Source: Azotobacter paspali (GTDB lineage: Bacteria > Pseudomonadota > Gammaproteobacteria > Pseudomonadales > Pseudomonadaceae). From it: a stretch of DNA of 64,000 nucleotides. A program made the translations under genes and the position numbers. The notes beneath the pieces are model-generated. The model was not told the origin of the DNA. It searched no databases and was given only the letters and a program-made list of their open reading frames with translations. Shown here one piece after another: positions 44,532 through 53,361 of this stretch. How positions within the stretch are numbered: the stretch's first letter is position 1; the number at the start of each line of letters is the position of its first letter. The stretch lies in assembly GCF_042434745.1 (NCBI RefSeq), contig NZ_JBHLSS010000074.1. One strand, 5' to 3'.

Positions 44532-44557
44532 GGCTCCCACGCAGAAGCGTGGGAGCC
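44532..44557. repeat. Perfect 11-bp palindromic hairpin
   Basis: GGCTCCCACGC, loop AGAA, GCGTGGGAGCC. This GC-rich hairpin looks like a Pseudomonas-type REP element rather than a terminator, as no T-run follows. Confidence 0.55.
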
Positions 44558-44839
44558 ATCAACGTGCTCGGCGCCCCGCGGCCTTCCGAATACGCCAGCG
44601 ATCTACACGGCGAGCGGCTGCTGAGCGAGGATCTGGTGCTGCTGGCGCGGCGGGACCATCCGCTGTTGCGCCGAGATATCGCGCCGAGCGATCTCGGCCG
44701 GGCCTGCTGAATGCTGCCGCGAGCCGGCGCGCCCGCCCAGCAGCCGCTCGACGCCTGCCTCGCCGAACTCGGCGTCAACGCTTCCCGGCCCATCGTGGAG
44801 ACGGGGGATCTGGCGATCATCTGTGACCCGCTCTTGTAG
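44558..44839 (+). pseudogene. LysR-type regulator C-terminal fragment
   Basis: The frame reads VLGAPRPSEYASDLHGERLL, SEDLVLLARRDHPLLRRDIA, SDLGRAC, a TGA at 44708-44710 (probably from TGG), then MLPRAGAPAQQPLDACLAEL and ends at 44839. It covers the second half of a LysR ligand-binding domain only. It may be what is left of a regulator for the adjoining operon. Confidence 0.65.
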
Positions 44840-45176
44840 TCCGACATGCAGGTATCGATTTTTTTATGAGGAGTTCGGCAATGGCCGGCGGAACAATTCA
44901 GGCGGGCATTCGGACAGGGAACTCGGCATTGGCGGCCGGTCGTCGGTTCGCCGTACCCATGAGGCGCGCGATGGAAGCGCTTCGGCTTCTGACGGAAACG
45001 TTTGCGTCGATTGTGGAAGATCCGCGTCGCGAAGTCGGCAGCCCTTGTTTCCGGGCCGGCACGAGGATGGCCGGTGGCAGGCGTGTCGGCGGGGGAGTGG
45101 GGAAAGCGCCTGGGCCAGTCGCGAAGGGCGGCGTCCGGGGCAAAGAACGCGCGGGCCGCCGGCTACCGCCCGGCGT

Positions 45177-45452
45177 TCACGACAGGAGCGAGGGTCCGCC
45201 GGTGGGGGGCAGACCGGAAGTGGCCTTTGGCGTCCCGTTCTTGGCCGGAGGAGCTGGTGGTGGCGGCACCAGGCTGCCGGCGAGGATCATGGCCACGAGC
45301 ACGGCGATGCAGCCCCACACCAGCAGGGACAGGCGCTTGGGGGCCTCGCCAGTCTTGCGATTGCGGAATAGCGACGGGGCGATCACGCCCACCACGGTGG
45401 CCAGCGCCAGCAGCAGCGCGAGCACGCTGAGAATCTCAGCCAGTAAGGGCAT
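45177..45452 (-). CDS. Small two-helix membrane protein
   Basis: A 91-residue protein: membrane helices AEILSVLALLLALATVVGVI and LSLLVWGCIAVLVAMILAGS, then a Pro-rich tail (VPPPPAPPAKNGTPKATSGL). A GGGAG site precedes the ATG at 45452. Function unknown. It lies between two pseudogenes. Confidence 0.6.
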   Translation of the reverse strand: MPLLAEILSVLALLLALATVVGVIAPSLFRNRKTGEAPKRLSLLVWGCIAVLVAMILAGSLVPPPPAPPAKNGTPKATSGLPPTGGPSLLS

Positions 45453-45607
45453 CTGCTTTCTCCCGGTTCGAAGGGTCGAGCGTCCGTCCGGCTCGCCAGA
45501 CGGACGGTGCGTTCCGGGGTGACTGTAGCCGATTTCACCGTTTCCCGTCCCCACTGGCCGAGCGCTTGGACCGCCGAGGCCGGGCGAGCCGCCGTTCATT
45601 GCCAGGG

Positions 45608-45874
45608 TGAGCGGCGGCTGTCGCTCTGCCCGTCGACGCCTGCTGCACGACATTTCCCACGAGCTGCGTTCGCTGCTGACCGGGCGTTGCGCCGCAAATG
45701 CTGCAAGCCATCTTCGAACCCTTCAAGCGCGCCGAGGGCGACACGCCGGTGGTCGGTTTCGGCCTGGGCCTGACCATCGCCCGGCGGGCGGTGGAAATGC
45801 ACGGCGGCGGCATCTGGGCGAGCCTGGGCGAGGGCGGCGGGCTGGTGATGGATATCCGCTTGCCGAAACTATAG
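45608..45874 (+). pseudogene. Sensor histidine kinase remnant with internal deletion
   Basis: The phospho-acceptor box RRLLHDISHELRSLL is followed, after a short out-of-frame join, by the end of an ATPase domain: MLQAIFEPFKRAEGDTPVVG, FGLGLTIARRAVEMHGGGIW and ending VMDIRLPKL. The region between H-box and G-boxes is deleted. Non-functional. Confidence 0.65.
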
Positions 45875-45879
45875 GAGTG

Positions 45880-45945
45880 GCTTGTCCTACCGAAACCGCC
45901 TGTCAGCCTCCCGTCGCGAACGGATTCGCTCCTACGAAAGCGGCG
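45880..45945. repeat. Pseudomonas-type REP-like sequence
   Basis: GGAGTGGCTTGTCCTACC and CGCGAACGGATTCGCTCCTA resemble the common REP consensus (GTAGGAGCGAATTC...) in two orientations. Confidence 0.45.
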
Positions 45946-45975
45946 ATTGTGGGTGGCCCGAACCATCCACTGTGG

Positions 45976-46770
45976 TCACCAACTGCTGCCCAGCCCAAGC
46001 AGCTCCAGCGCCTGCTGGCGCAGCTCGACCAGGTGCGGATCGTCGCGGTGGCGCGGGTAGGGGCGTTCGACCTTGAGTTCGGCGAGGATGCGCGCCGGAC
46101 GGTTGCTGAACACCAGCACCCGTTCGCAGAGCAGCAAGGCCTCTTCCACGTCGTGGGTGACCAGCAGTGAGCTATAGCGCTGCTGCTGCCACAGGCGGAT
46201 CAGTTCGCCCTGCATGGCGATGCGGGTCAGCGAGTCGAGCTTGCCCAGCGGCTCGTCGAGCAGCAGCAGACGCGGTTCGTTGACCAGCGCGCGGGCCAGC
46301 GCGGCGCGTTGGGCCATGCCGCCGGAAAGCTGGCGCGGATAGGCGTCGCAAAATTCGCTGAGGCCGACCTTGGCCAGCGCCGCGTCGACCCGTTCGCGCT
46401 GGGTCTTGATCAGGCCGCGGGCTTGCAGGCCGAGGGCGACGTTGTCCCACACCGTGCGCCAGGGATAGAGGGTCGGGTCCTGGAATACCAGGATGCGCGA
46501 CGGATCGGGCGTGCCGACCGGCTGGCCGTCGACCAGGATCTGTCCTGACAACGGCGCTTCCAGCCCGGCGACCAGGCGCAACAGGGTCGACTTGCCGCAG
46601 CCCGAGGGACCGAGCAGGGCGACGCTTTCGCCCGGCTGCAGGGTCAGATCGACCTGGTTCAGTACCGGCAGGCTGGTCTTGCCCAGGTCGAAAGCGTGGC
46701 TGAGGTTCTTCACTTCCAGGAGCAGGCCGTTGCCCTGGGCATGGGCCTGGGGATGGACGGGACTCACCAT
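45976..46770 (-). CDS. Sulfonate/nitrate-type ABC ATPase (SsuB/TauB-like)
   Basis: A 264-residue ATPase. Walker A GPSGCGKSTLLRLVAGL, the Q-loop region LVFQDPTLYPWRTVWDNVAL, signature QLSGGMAQRAALARALV, Walker B LLLLDEPLGKLD and LLVTHDVEEALLLCERV are intact. It overlaps the permease gene by 7 bp. The DPTLYPW segment is typical of sulfonate/taurine/nitrate importers. It may also serve the orphan receptors encoded at 35.9-40.6 kb (inference). Confidence 0.9.
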   Translation of the reverse strand: MVSPVHPQAHAQGNGLLLEVKNLSHAFDLGKTSLPVLNQVDLTLQPGESVALLGPSGCGKSTLLRLVAGLEAPLSGQILVDGQPVGTPDPSRILVFQDPTLYPWRTVWDNVALGLQARGLIKTQRERVDAALAKVGLSEFCDAYPRQLSGGMAQRAALARALVNEPRLLLLDEPLGKLDSLTRIAMQGELIRLWQQQRYSSLLVTHDVEEALLLCERVLVFSNRPARILAELKVERPYPRHRDDPHLVELRQQALELLGLGSSW

Positions 46771-47759
46771 TTCACGGCTCCCTTCTGCCAGGACAGGACA
46801 CGGTCGCGGACCAGGAACAGCGCGGTGATCAGCCCCGAGCATAGCAGCGCCATCACCAGCAGCGCGGCATACATGTTGGCGTAGGCCGCCCAGCCCTGGG
46901 CCCACTGCAGGTACCAGCCGAGGCCGGCCTTGACGCCCATCATCTCGGCCACCACCAGCACCGAGAAGGACGCGCCAAAGCCCATGAACAGGCCGACGAA
47001 GACATGCGGCAGGGCCGCCGGGATGGCCACCCGGAAGATCAGGAAGCGTTCGCTGGCGCCCAGGGTACGCGCCACGTCGTAGTAGGCGCGGTCGACGCTG
47101 GCCACCCCCGACCAGGTCAGCACCGTGACCGGGAACCAGGTCGCCAGGGCGATCAGGAACACGCTGGCGCCCCAACTGCTGGGGAAGATGAAGAAGCAGA
47201 TCGGCAGCAGCGCGGTGGACGGCACCGGACCGAGGATACGCAGCACCGGGTGCAGCCAGTAGCCGATGCGCTGCGACCAGCCGATCGACACCCCGGCGAG
47301 GAAACCGCACAGCGAGCCCAGCAGCACGCCGTTGAACAGCAGCCAAAAGGAATGCAGCAGGCTCTCGGCGAGGCGCGGCCAATCCTCGGCGTAGACCTCC
47401 AGCAGCGCCTGCGGCGGCGCGAAGAAGGGCACCGGCAGCAGCGCCAGCTTGGCGGTCGCCAGTTGCCAGAGACCGAGCAGCAGCGGCAGAGCGACCAGCC
47501 ACTGGCCGGCCGGGCGCAGACGGTTGGCGAGGCGCGCGACGGGGCCGGGGAGCAGGGCGATCAGCGCCAGCAGCCCGGCGATGGCCAGCGAGAGGTTGGC
47601 CAGTTCGCGGGTGTAGGGCCAGTCGCGGATGGCGTTGGGCGCCTCGCTGCTGTAGAGGGCGAAGGCCAGCCAGCCGGCCGCCGCCGCCAAGCCGGTCTTC
47701 CACACGGCGAAGGGACGGGCGCTGGTCCGCTCCGGCAGGTCAAGCGAATACGTCGGCAT
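46764..47759 (-). CDS. Sulfonate-type ABC permease (SsuC/TauC-like)
   Basis: A 331-residue permease, longer than the usual 250-280 because of extra N-terminal helices (AVWKTGLAAAAGWLAFALYS, LANLSLAIAGLLALIALLPG). The core has VLLGSLCGFLAGVSIGWSQR, GPVPSTALLPICFFIFPSSW and the EAA loop VARTLGASERFLIFRVAIPA. It starts 20 bp inside the binding-protein gene upstream. Confidence 0.9.
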   Translation of the reverse strand: MPTYSLDLPERTSARPFAVWKTGLAAAAGWLAFALYSSEAPNAIRDWPYTRELANLSLAIAGLLALIALLPGPVARLANRLRPAGQWLVALPLLLGLWQLATAKLALLPVPFFAPPQALLEVYAEDWPRLAESLLHSFWLLFNGVLLGSLCGFLAGVSIGWSQRIGYWLHPVLRILGPVPSTALLPICFFIFPSSWGASVFLIALATWFPVTVLTWSGVASVDRAYYDVARTLGASERFLIFRVAIPAALPHVFVGLFMGFGASFSVLVVAEMMGVKAGLGWYLQWAQGWAAYANMYAALLVMALLCSGLITALFLVRDRVLSWQKGAVKW

Positions 47760-48840
47760 GGATGCTCTCCGCGAATTTCCGGGGATCGGTGCTGGCGCGC
47801 AACACTTCCACGGCCTTCAGGTCGCGGGCATAAACGACGATCTCGTCGACGAAGGCCTTGCCCACCGAGTAGTGCGCGTGGGTGTGCTCGTTGAGGATGG
47901 CGTTGATTTCCTCGGAGTTGGTGTTGACCGCGAACTTGAGGAAATCCTGGGCCACGGTTTCCGGGTGTTGCGCCGCCCAGGCGTGGGCCTGCAGGATGGC
48001 GTGGGTGACGGCGGCGGCGACCGGCCGCTCCTTGCGCACCAGGTTGCCGCCGACGCCGACCACGCAACAACTCAGGTTGGCGTATTCCTCGACCAGGTTG
48101 TTGGACAGCTCGCGCTTGCCCAGCTGGTTGCGCAGACGGTACATCATCGGGTCGGAGCCGCTGGCCGCCTGGATCTCGCCCTTCTCCAGGGCGGTGCCGA
48201 GCAGGTCGATCGGATAGACCCGCCAGGTCACGTCGCGGACCGGGTCGACGCCGTGGCGCTTGAGCATCAACGAGAAGAAGTTCTTGTCCGGGCTGGCCAT
48301 GTCGGTGACGCCGATAGTCTTGCCCTTGAGTTCCTCGAAACTGCGCGGGCCGCCCTCCTGGGCGATCAGGCGCAGGCAGCCGCCGTGGGTACCGGCGGTC
48401 AGCTTGACGTCGAAGCCCTGTTCCAACGCCTTCAGCCAGCGCAGCGCCATGCCGGTGGCGGCATCCGCCTTGCCGGTGGCCAAGGATTCGAGCAGCACCT
48501 CGGTAGAGTTGCCGAAGTTGACGAACTCGACCTCCAGGTTGTGATTGCGGAAGAAGCCCTGGTTGTCGGCCACCGCCACCGGGGCCAGGCAGATGGCGTT
48601 GAGGTTGGTCGCCAGCTTGAGCTTGCGTGGCGCCGGTAGTGCCCAGTCCTTGGCGTCGCGCAGGAAATTCTGTGCGTCGTCGCCATGGCTGGCATGGGCA
48701 GCATGGGCAGCATGGGCAGCATGGGCAGCATGGGCGTGCGGATCGGCGGCCCAGGCGAAGCGGCCGACGGCGGCGGCCGCGGCGGCGGTGCCGGCCAGGC
48801 CGAGCAGGCGACGGCGGGAGAAGTTGGAGTCGAAGGTCAT
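47740..48840 (-). CDS. Tat-exported sulfonate/nitrate-type binding protein with His-rich linker
   Basis: A 366-residue receptor. The Tat signal (NFSRRRLLGLAGTAAAAAAV) is followed by a His/Ala repeat (HAHAAHAAHAAHAAHASHG), then the NMT1/SsuA-like domain: LKLATNLNAICLAPVAVADN, FVNFGNSTEVLLESLATGKA, LKGKTIGVTDMASPDKNFFS and YANLSCCVVGVGGNLVRKE. Tat export suggests folding before transport. The His-rich segment could bind metal ions and is coded by 9-bp tandem repeats. The ATG at 48840 is chosen for the signal. First ABC gene of the operon. Confidence 0.87.
   Translation of the reverse strand: MTFDSNFSRRRLLGLAGTAAAAAAVGRFAWAADPHAHAAHAAHAAHAAHASHGDDAQNFLRDAKDWALPAPRKLKLATNLNAICLAPVAVADNQGFFRNHNLEVEFVNFGNSTEVLLESLATGKADAATGMALRWLKALEQGFDVKLTAGTHGGCLRLIAQEGGPRSFEELKGKTIGVTDMASPDKNFFSLMLKRHGVDPVRDVTWRVYPIDLLGTALEKGEIQAASGSDPMMYRLRNQLGKRELSNNLVEEYANLSCCVVGVGGNLVRKERPVAAAVTHAILQAHAWAAQHPETVAQDFLKFAVNTNSEEINAILNEHTHAHYSVGKAFVDEIVVYARDLKAVEVLRASTDPRKFAESIHADVFA
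48692..48736 (-). repeat. 9-bp tandem repeat inside binding-protein gene
   Basis: Five units of GCATGGGCA (plus strand; last unit GCATGGGCG) code for Ala-His-Ala steps in the linker after the Tat signal. Being in frame, copy-number changes would lengthen or shorten the linker without frameshift. Confidence 0.85.
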
Positions 48841-48956
48841 GCGGGTCGCTTCCGTGAGGGTCGAATGGGGGCGGTAAAATACTTCCGGGCTTTCTCTCGC
48901 CATGGGGAAGAGGGGGCGAGGGGCCGTCGGCCCGTTTCCCCCTTCCCCGGCCGAGC

Positions 48957-50147
48957 CTAGAGTCCCAGGGCTGCCTGGCCGGCCTTGACTAGCACGACGT
49001 CGCTCTGCGGCGTGTGGATGCGCCCGCACAGCACGTCGCGGTAGTGCCGCTCCAGGGGGTTGTTCTTGCTCAGGCCGTGGTTGCCGGAGGCCTGCAGGGC
49101 CAGTTCCACGACGCGGATGGCGTTGTCGGTGACCAGATGCTTGAGCTGGCCGCTAGCTCCGATCGGCAGGCGCCGGTCGACGGCGGCGTCCAGCAGGCTG
49201 CGGTTGACCAGCAGCAGGCTGTCGATTTCGCCGACCAGTTGCTGCAGGCGCGGTAGGCTGGCGAGCGGTGCGCCGAGCGCGCTCGGCGTACGCTGCTTCA
49301 GCCAGTCGACCAGCCAGTCGCGGGCGGCGCGGGCGACGCCGTCGTAGAGGGCGCCGAGCAGCGCACCCATCCACAGCAGGCCCTCGGCGTCGAGTTCGGT
49401 ATCGGTGCTCTTGCGGCTGGCCGGCGCCACGTTGACCGCATGCTCCAGCGGCACCAGCACCTCGTCGAAGTCGATGCGATGACTGCAGGTGGCGCGCATG
49501 CCCAGGTGGTCCCAGTCCTCGACGATGCGGATGCCGGGACTGTCCTTGCGCACCAGCCAGACGCCGACCAGCGGGTCGGCGTCGTCGCTGCGGGCGAATA
49601 CGTTGCACCAGGTCAGCCCGTGGCTGCCGGTGGAGTAGAGCTTGCTGCCGCTGATCCGCCAACCCTCCGGTGTGCGCCGGGCGACGGTGGCCGGCAGGCC
49701 GCCGCGCGAGGGCGAGCCGAGCGCCGGCTCGACACGCAGCGAGTTGATCAGCGCGCCGTCCTCGACGGCTTCGCGCACCACCCGTTGGCGCAGCGCTTGT
49801 GGCCACTGCGGGTTGTCCTGCAGACGGTTGTGGTGCAGGTACTGCATGGCCAGGATCAGCGCGGTGGACGGATCGCCCTTGGCCACCGCGCCGATGGCTT
49901 CGACGGCCTCGGCCAGCCCGCTGCCCAGGCCGCCCTGGGAGAGGGGAATGGTCAGGGCCAGCAGGCCCTCCTGATGCAGACGCTGGAAGTTTTCCTGGGG
50001 AAACTCACCGCTGCGGTCGTAGTGGGCGGCGCGCCCGGCGAATTCCTCGCCGAGGCGCTTCAGCAGCGCGGGAAAGGCCGGGCTGCCGGGGCGGACAGGC
50101 GAGCCGGAAGCTGCCTGGGAAGCGTTGCGAAGTGGAGTGATGCTCAT
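48957..50147 (-). CDS. DszC/SfnB-like acyl-CoA-dehydrogenase-fold monooxygenase
   Basis: A 396-residue flavoprotein: FQRLHQEGLLALTIPLSQGG, DPSTALILAMQYLHHNRLQD, GWRISGSKLYSTGSHGLTWC, WDHLGMRATCSHRIDFDEVL and NNPLERHYRDVLCGRIHTPQ. It belongs with the reduced-flavin-dependent sulfur or amine oxygenases of this fold. An AGGTG site precedes the ATG at 50147. It is the first gene of the operon with the Tat-exported receptor, permease and ATPase, so substrate uptake and oxidation are linked. Confidence 0.85.
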   Translation of the reverse strand: MSITPLRNASQAASGSPVRPGSPAFPALLKRLGEEFAGRAAHYDRSGEFPQENFQRLHQEGLLALTIPLSQGGLGSGLAEAVEAIGAVAKGDPSTALILAMQYLHHNRLQDNPQWPQALRQRVVREAVEDGALINSLRVEPALGSPSRGGLPATVARRTPEGWRISGSKLYSTGSHGLTWCNVFARSDDADPLVGVWLVRKDSPGIRIVEDWDHLGMRATCSHRIDFDEVLVPLEHAVNVAPASRKSTDTELDAEGLLWMGALLGALYDGVARAARDWLVDWLKQRTPSALGAPLASLPRLQQLVGEIDSLLLVNRSLLDAAVDRRLPIGASGQLKHLVTDNAIRVVELALQASGNHGLSKNNPLERHYRDVLCGRIHTPQSDVVLVKAGQAALGL

Positions 50148-50534
50148 CGGAATGCACCTGGGGCAACTGTCACGATGCCGAGTCGTCCGGTGGTCCGGTT
50201 GGCCAGCCATCTGTAGCGCCGGTTCATGGGCCTGCAGGAAGTGGTGGCCCAATACTGCATGCATAAGAGAGCGATCTGAAATTCGATTTTCTTATAAATT
50301 AATATTCCTGAGTTTTAAATTTCATAATCAATAATTTGCTTTATTTGCATTTTGTGGGTGGTTTTCATGCGCGCCGCGCGGGTTCGGAGTGGGTAGGGTG
50401 GATGGCCGAAGCCATCCACCTTCGTTCGGCTTCGCCATCGGTCCGCTGCCGTCAGGGCGGCGCCCGGATCGGGGTGAATGCGCTTGCATGATGAGGAGGC
50501 AATAGATTGCCTGTTTTGGGCGAGTGAGACGCTT
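50148..50534. promoter_or_regulatory. Divergent promoter region with dyad repeat
   Basis: AT-rich DNA at 50279-50345 probably holds the promoter of the minus operon. A perfect stem GGTGGATGGC / GCCATCCACC with loop CGAA (50397-50420) belongs to the dispersed dyad family. Confidence 0.5.
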
Positions 50535-50585
50535 AAATAGGCATTTAAATACCTTTTTTGTGCTTGGAGAGGGCATAAATAGGCA
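50535..50585 (+). promoter_or_regulatory. hipAB promoter with two operator-like repeats
   Basis: AAATAGGCA occurs at 50535-50543 and 50577-50585, 42 bp (four helical turns) apart. The first is embedded in the near-palindrome GGCATTTAAATACC. They lie 62-112 bp before hipA and are good candidates for HipB binding. Confidence 0.5.
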
Positions 50586-50646
50586 CTATGATGCCTGTCT
50601 GGATCGGTTCACACGGGGAAGGCGGCAGTCGTATGCCGGACATGCC

Positions 50647-51957
50647 ATGGAAACGATAACCCTGCAGGTTTACCTGAACGGCCAATGGCACGATGCGATG
50701 CGGGTGAGCTTCGATGCTCCCGAAGACGGGTTGCGCAGTCGTTGCAGCGCCCGCTACGAGGCCGACTATCTCGTCGCCCACCTCGACGAACTGGGCACGC
50801 TGAAGGCAGCGGCCGTGAGCACAGTTTTTCCCCTCGGCTGGGAAGACTATCGCGGCATCGCCCCGGCCTTCCTGCACGACATCGTTCCCGCCGGCGCCGC
50901 GCGTCGGCACATCCTGGCACGGATGGCCGTGCCGCTCGGCGCACCGGAGGAGTTCTTCCTGCTGCAGCACTGCACCATGGCGCCCGTCGGCAACCTGCGC
51001 GTCAAGGAGTCCGTCGCCGCCCCGCGCGAGCCGGTCGGTTTCCCCCGCGCGGAGGTGATCCGCCGCGATATCCGTTTTCTCGACCATGCCTACGAGCGCG
51101 GTGCAGCCATCGGCGGCGCCACCGGGGCCGGTGGCGAGGCGCCCAAGCTGCTGCTGGCCGAAGACGCCGCCGGCAACCTCCATCCGGACGCCGGCCTGCC
51201 CGATGCCGAGGTGTGCCGGCACTGGTTCGTCAAGTTCCCGCGCAATTCGGGGACGGAAACCGACCGGGTCATCCTGCGCAGCGAATACTGCTATTACCGT
51301 GCGCTGAACCGGCTGGGAATCGAGACGATCTCCGCCGAAGGGCTGGCCTACGAGGAAGCGGAAAAGCCCAGCCTGTGGATGCGGCGCTTCGACCGCCGGG
51401 TCGGCCCGCACGGCGTCGAGCGCATCGCCGTCGAGTCCGCCTATTCCCTGTGCGGCGTGACCCGGCCGGGCAGCCGCATGGAGCATGTCGAGGTCGTCGC
51501 CCGCCTGGCGGAAACCTGGGACGCCGCCGGGCAGGCTGCGGAAATTCCCGCCATGGTCGCCGAGTACCTGCGCCGCGACCTGCTCAACCAGATCCTCGGC
51601 AACACCGACAACCACGGGCGTAACCTTTCCATCCTGCGCACGCGCGAGCGCATCGACCTGGCGCCGATCTACGACTTCGCACCGATGGCGATGGACCCCG
51701 AAGGGGTGGTGCGCACGACCCGCTGGCCCGAGGGCATCGAGCGGTTCGACGGCACCGACTGGCGGGCCGCCTGCAACGCCCTGGCGCGCTGGAGCGACCC
51801 CGAATGGCTGTTCGAGCGCTTGCGCGACGATGCCCGCCAACTGCTGGCGCTGCCGGACCTGCTGGCCGAACTGGGCCTGCCCGAACAGACCTGGAGGGCG
51901 CCAACCATCCCGCTGAGCCGCCTGGAAACCACCTTGCGCCGCTGGGGGCTGTTATGA
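50647..51957 (+). CDS. hipA: HipA-family serine/threonine kinase toxin
   Basis: A 436-residue HipA-type kinase. The N-subdomain begins ITLQVYLNGQWHDAMRVSFD. The kinase core has WFVKFPRNSGTETDRVILRS, LWMRRFDRR, the catalytic loop LLNQILGNTDNHGRNLSILR and the metal-binding APIYDFAPMAM. HipA kinases phosphorylate targets such as GltX and cause growth arrest. The gene comes before its antitoxin, opposite to E. coli hipBA, and overlaps it by ATGA. The ATG at 50647 was chosen; an open extension upstream runs through the operator region. Confidence 0.88.
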   Translation: METITLQVYLNGQWHDAMRVSFDAPEDGLRSRCSARYEADYLVAHLDELGTLKAAAVSTVFPLGWEDYRGIAPAFLHDIVPAGAARRHILARMAVPLGAPEEFFLLQHCTMAPVGNLRVKESVAAPREPVGFPRAEVIRRDIRFLDHAYERGAAIGGATGAGGEAPKLLLAEDAAGNLHPDAGLPDAEVCRHWFVKFPRNSGTETDRVILRSEYCYYRALNRLGIETISAEGLAYEEAEKPSLWMRRFDRRVGPHGVERIAVESAYSLCGVTRPGSRMEHVEVVARLAETWDAAGQAAEIPAMVAEYLRRDLLNQILGNTDNHGRNLSILRTRERIDLAPIYDFAPMAMDPEGVVRTTRWPEGIERFDGTDWRAACNALARWSDPEWLFERLRDDARQLLALPDLLAELGLPEQTWRAPTIPLSRLETTLRRWGLL

Positions 51958-52244
51958 AGAAGCCGGAAGAAGACCGCGGCGCGGTACTCGACGAAATCCG
52001 CCGGCAACTGGCCGACGGCACCCTGAGCTTCGGCGCCGCCATCCGCCAACTGCGCCTGCGCGTCACCGGCCTGAACCAGACCGACTTCGCCCGCATGTGC
52101 AAACTCTCCCTGCGCACCCTGCGCCAGCTCGAACAGGACGCGGGAAACCCCACGGTGGCGACGCTGGACAGTGTGTTCAGGCTGTTCGGGATGAGGGTTG
52201 GGGTTGTGGCGGTGAGGAGGAGAGGGGATGGGGAGATGAAGTGA
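51954..52244 (+). CDS. hipB: HipB-like XRE antitoxin
   Basis: A 96-residue HTH protein: LSFGAAIRQLRLRVTGLNQT, DFARMCKLSLRTLRQLEQDA, TVATLDSVFRLFGMRVGVV. It should bind HipA and repress the shared promoter. The start overlaps the hipA stop. A basic tail (RRRGDGEMK) closes it. It is intact. Confidence 0.85.
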   Translation: MKKPEEDRGAVLDEIRRQLADGTLSFGAAIRQLRLRVTGLNQTDFARMCKLSLRTLRQLEQDAGNPTVATLDSVFRLFGMRVGVVAVRRRGDGEMK

Positions 52245-52265
52245 GAGGGAGCTATGGTCGGCTAC

Positions 52266-52304
52266 CGACCCACACCGGCCGGTCGCCACAGGCGACAAGC
52301 GGCC
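52266..52304 (+). repeat. Left copy of 39-bp inverted repeat flanking the retron
   Basis: The element begins CGACCCACACCGGCCGG and ends GGCGACAAGCGGCC. Its reverse complement with one mismatch lies at 54649-54687, on the other side of the retron. Confidence 0.8.
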
Positions 52305-52407
52305 AAGAACGGACAGTCTGGCTCATTTTAAGAAACAACCAAGGCTACCGACCTATCCTCTTCAGTGCTAGCGAAGGGGTGAATTCATTTTATAAATATT
52401 AGCTCTG

Positions 52408-53361
52408 CTAATTATTTTTCAGCTTGCGAAACTGAAATATTTCAGAAATTACCTTTATCCCATATTTCGCGCGCATTTTTGAGCAAAACAATGGTTCTAC
52501 ATCTTCGGCAAAACCAAGCAAGCCTTGCAGTCTAGATAATTCATCGCCAGTCAATGAGCCTGTGGCGTAGCGATGAATCATTGCACTTATAAGACGTTTT
52601 CTGTCTCTACCCAAAGAAACCTTGCCATCATTACTAATGATTAAGCCAGTAACTCTTCTCTTACCGCTCATTGAAACATGCAAAGTTTTTTTGTTATTTA
52701 TAGATAACCTTGGGTATTCAATTTTCGCAAGAACTCCTTCAATAAATCCTTCAATCTCAAACGCCTGCCCTTTAGTGCTGCTTGAGAATGTTAAGTCATC
52801 GGCATACCGCGTATAAGTCAGACCCCTTTCATTGCACCAGTCGAAAATCAAGCAATCGAATTCATACATTACGGAATTTGAAAGCAATGGAGAGGTCGGC
52901 GCACCTATACTTAGCGTCAGTCCTTGAGGAGGATTGTAGTAGCAGCTGACTCGAGATATGAATCGAATAAAGTTAGTAGAAAATTCCTGCTCCCCAAAAT
53001 GCTTTTTGAAATGCAACTCAAGGTCGCCCTCTGTTATTGACTCAAAAAAGTTCTTGAAGTCAAACTTTGAAAGGTAGCGATTATCCTTGTGCGCCCAAGC
53101 GTTCTTTTTAATGCTCGACCCATCGCGATACGCAGTGGCTGCTTCATGAACAGGGAGCTCGTTAAATAGTTTCCCAATTAGTTCACGCTGTAAAAACTTT
53201 GTCTCTCGGGCCGGCTGGGCAATTGTCCGTTCCCCACCCGTTTTTTTGTCTATGCTATAGACCTTATAAGTATAAGGTGATTTTGCCGCAATCTGAATTA
53301 ACTCCATTGCAGAGAGAGCCAAAGAAGATGATATTTCACTGAGAATCTCTTTGTATCTCAT
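52408..53361 (-). CDS. Retron reverse transcriptase (St85/Ec86-like)
   Basis: A 317-residue RT that primes on its own msr RNA and copies msd into msDNA. Motifs are NAWAH at 87-91 (the retron NAxxH box), motif A SKFDFKNFFES near 98-108, GAPTSPLLSN at 153-162, the catalytic YADD at 186-189 and VTG at 237-239. No extra domain is fused. It overlaps the effector gene by ATGA and follows it, the order of Ec86-type retrons. The DNA is much richer in AT than its surroundings, pointing to transfer. Length and motifs are intact. Confidence 0.93.
   Translation of the reverse strand: MRYKEILSEISSSLALSAMELIQIAAKSPYTYKVYSIDKKTGGERTIAQPARETKFLQRELIGKLFNELPVHEAATAYRDGSSIKKNAWAHKDNRYLSKFDFKNFFESITEGDLELHFKKHFGEQEFSTNFIRFISRVSCYYNPPQGLTLSIGAPTSPLLSNSVMYEFDCLIFDWCNERGLTYTRYADDLTFSSSTKGQAFEIEGFIEGVLAKIEYPRLSINNKKTLHVSMSGKRRVTGLIISNDGKVSLGRDRKRLISAMIHRYATGSLTGDELSRLQGLLGFAEDVEPLFCSKMRAKYGIKVISEIFQFRKLKNN

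Noticed and set aside
44532..44557. Perfect hairpin considered as a terminator
   Set aside because: No T-run follows on either strand, and the sequence resembles Pseudomonas REP elements.
45976..47703. Long minus-strand frame suggesting a permease-ATPase fusion
   Set aside because: The permease is encoded in a different frame with its own start at 47759; only the ATPase part from 46770 is real in this frame.
48627..48960. Plus-strand frame with a Met-Gly-Ser repeat (GSMGSMGSM)
   Set aside because: It is the antisense reading of the 9-bp repeat in the Tat-exported receptor gene and has no ribosome site or family.
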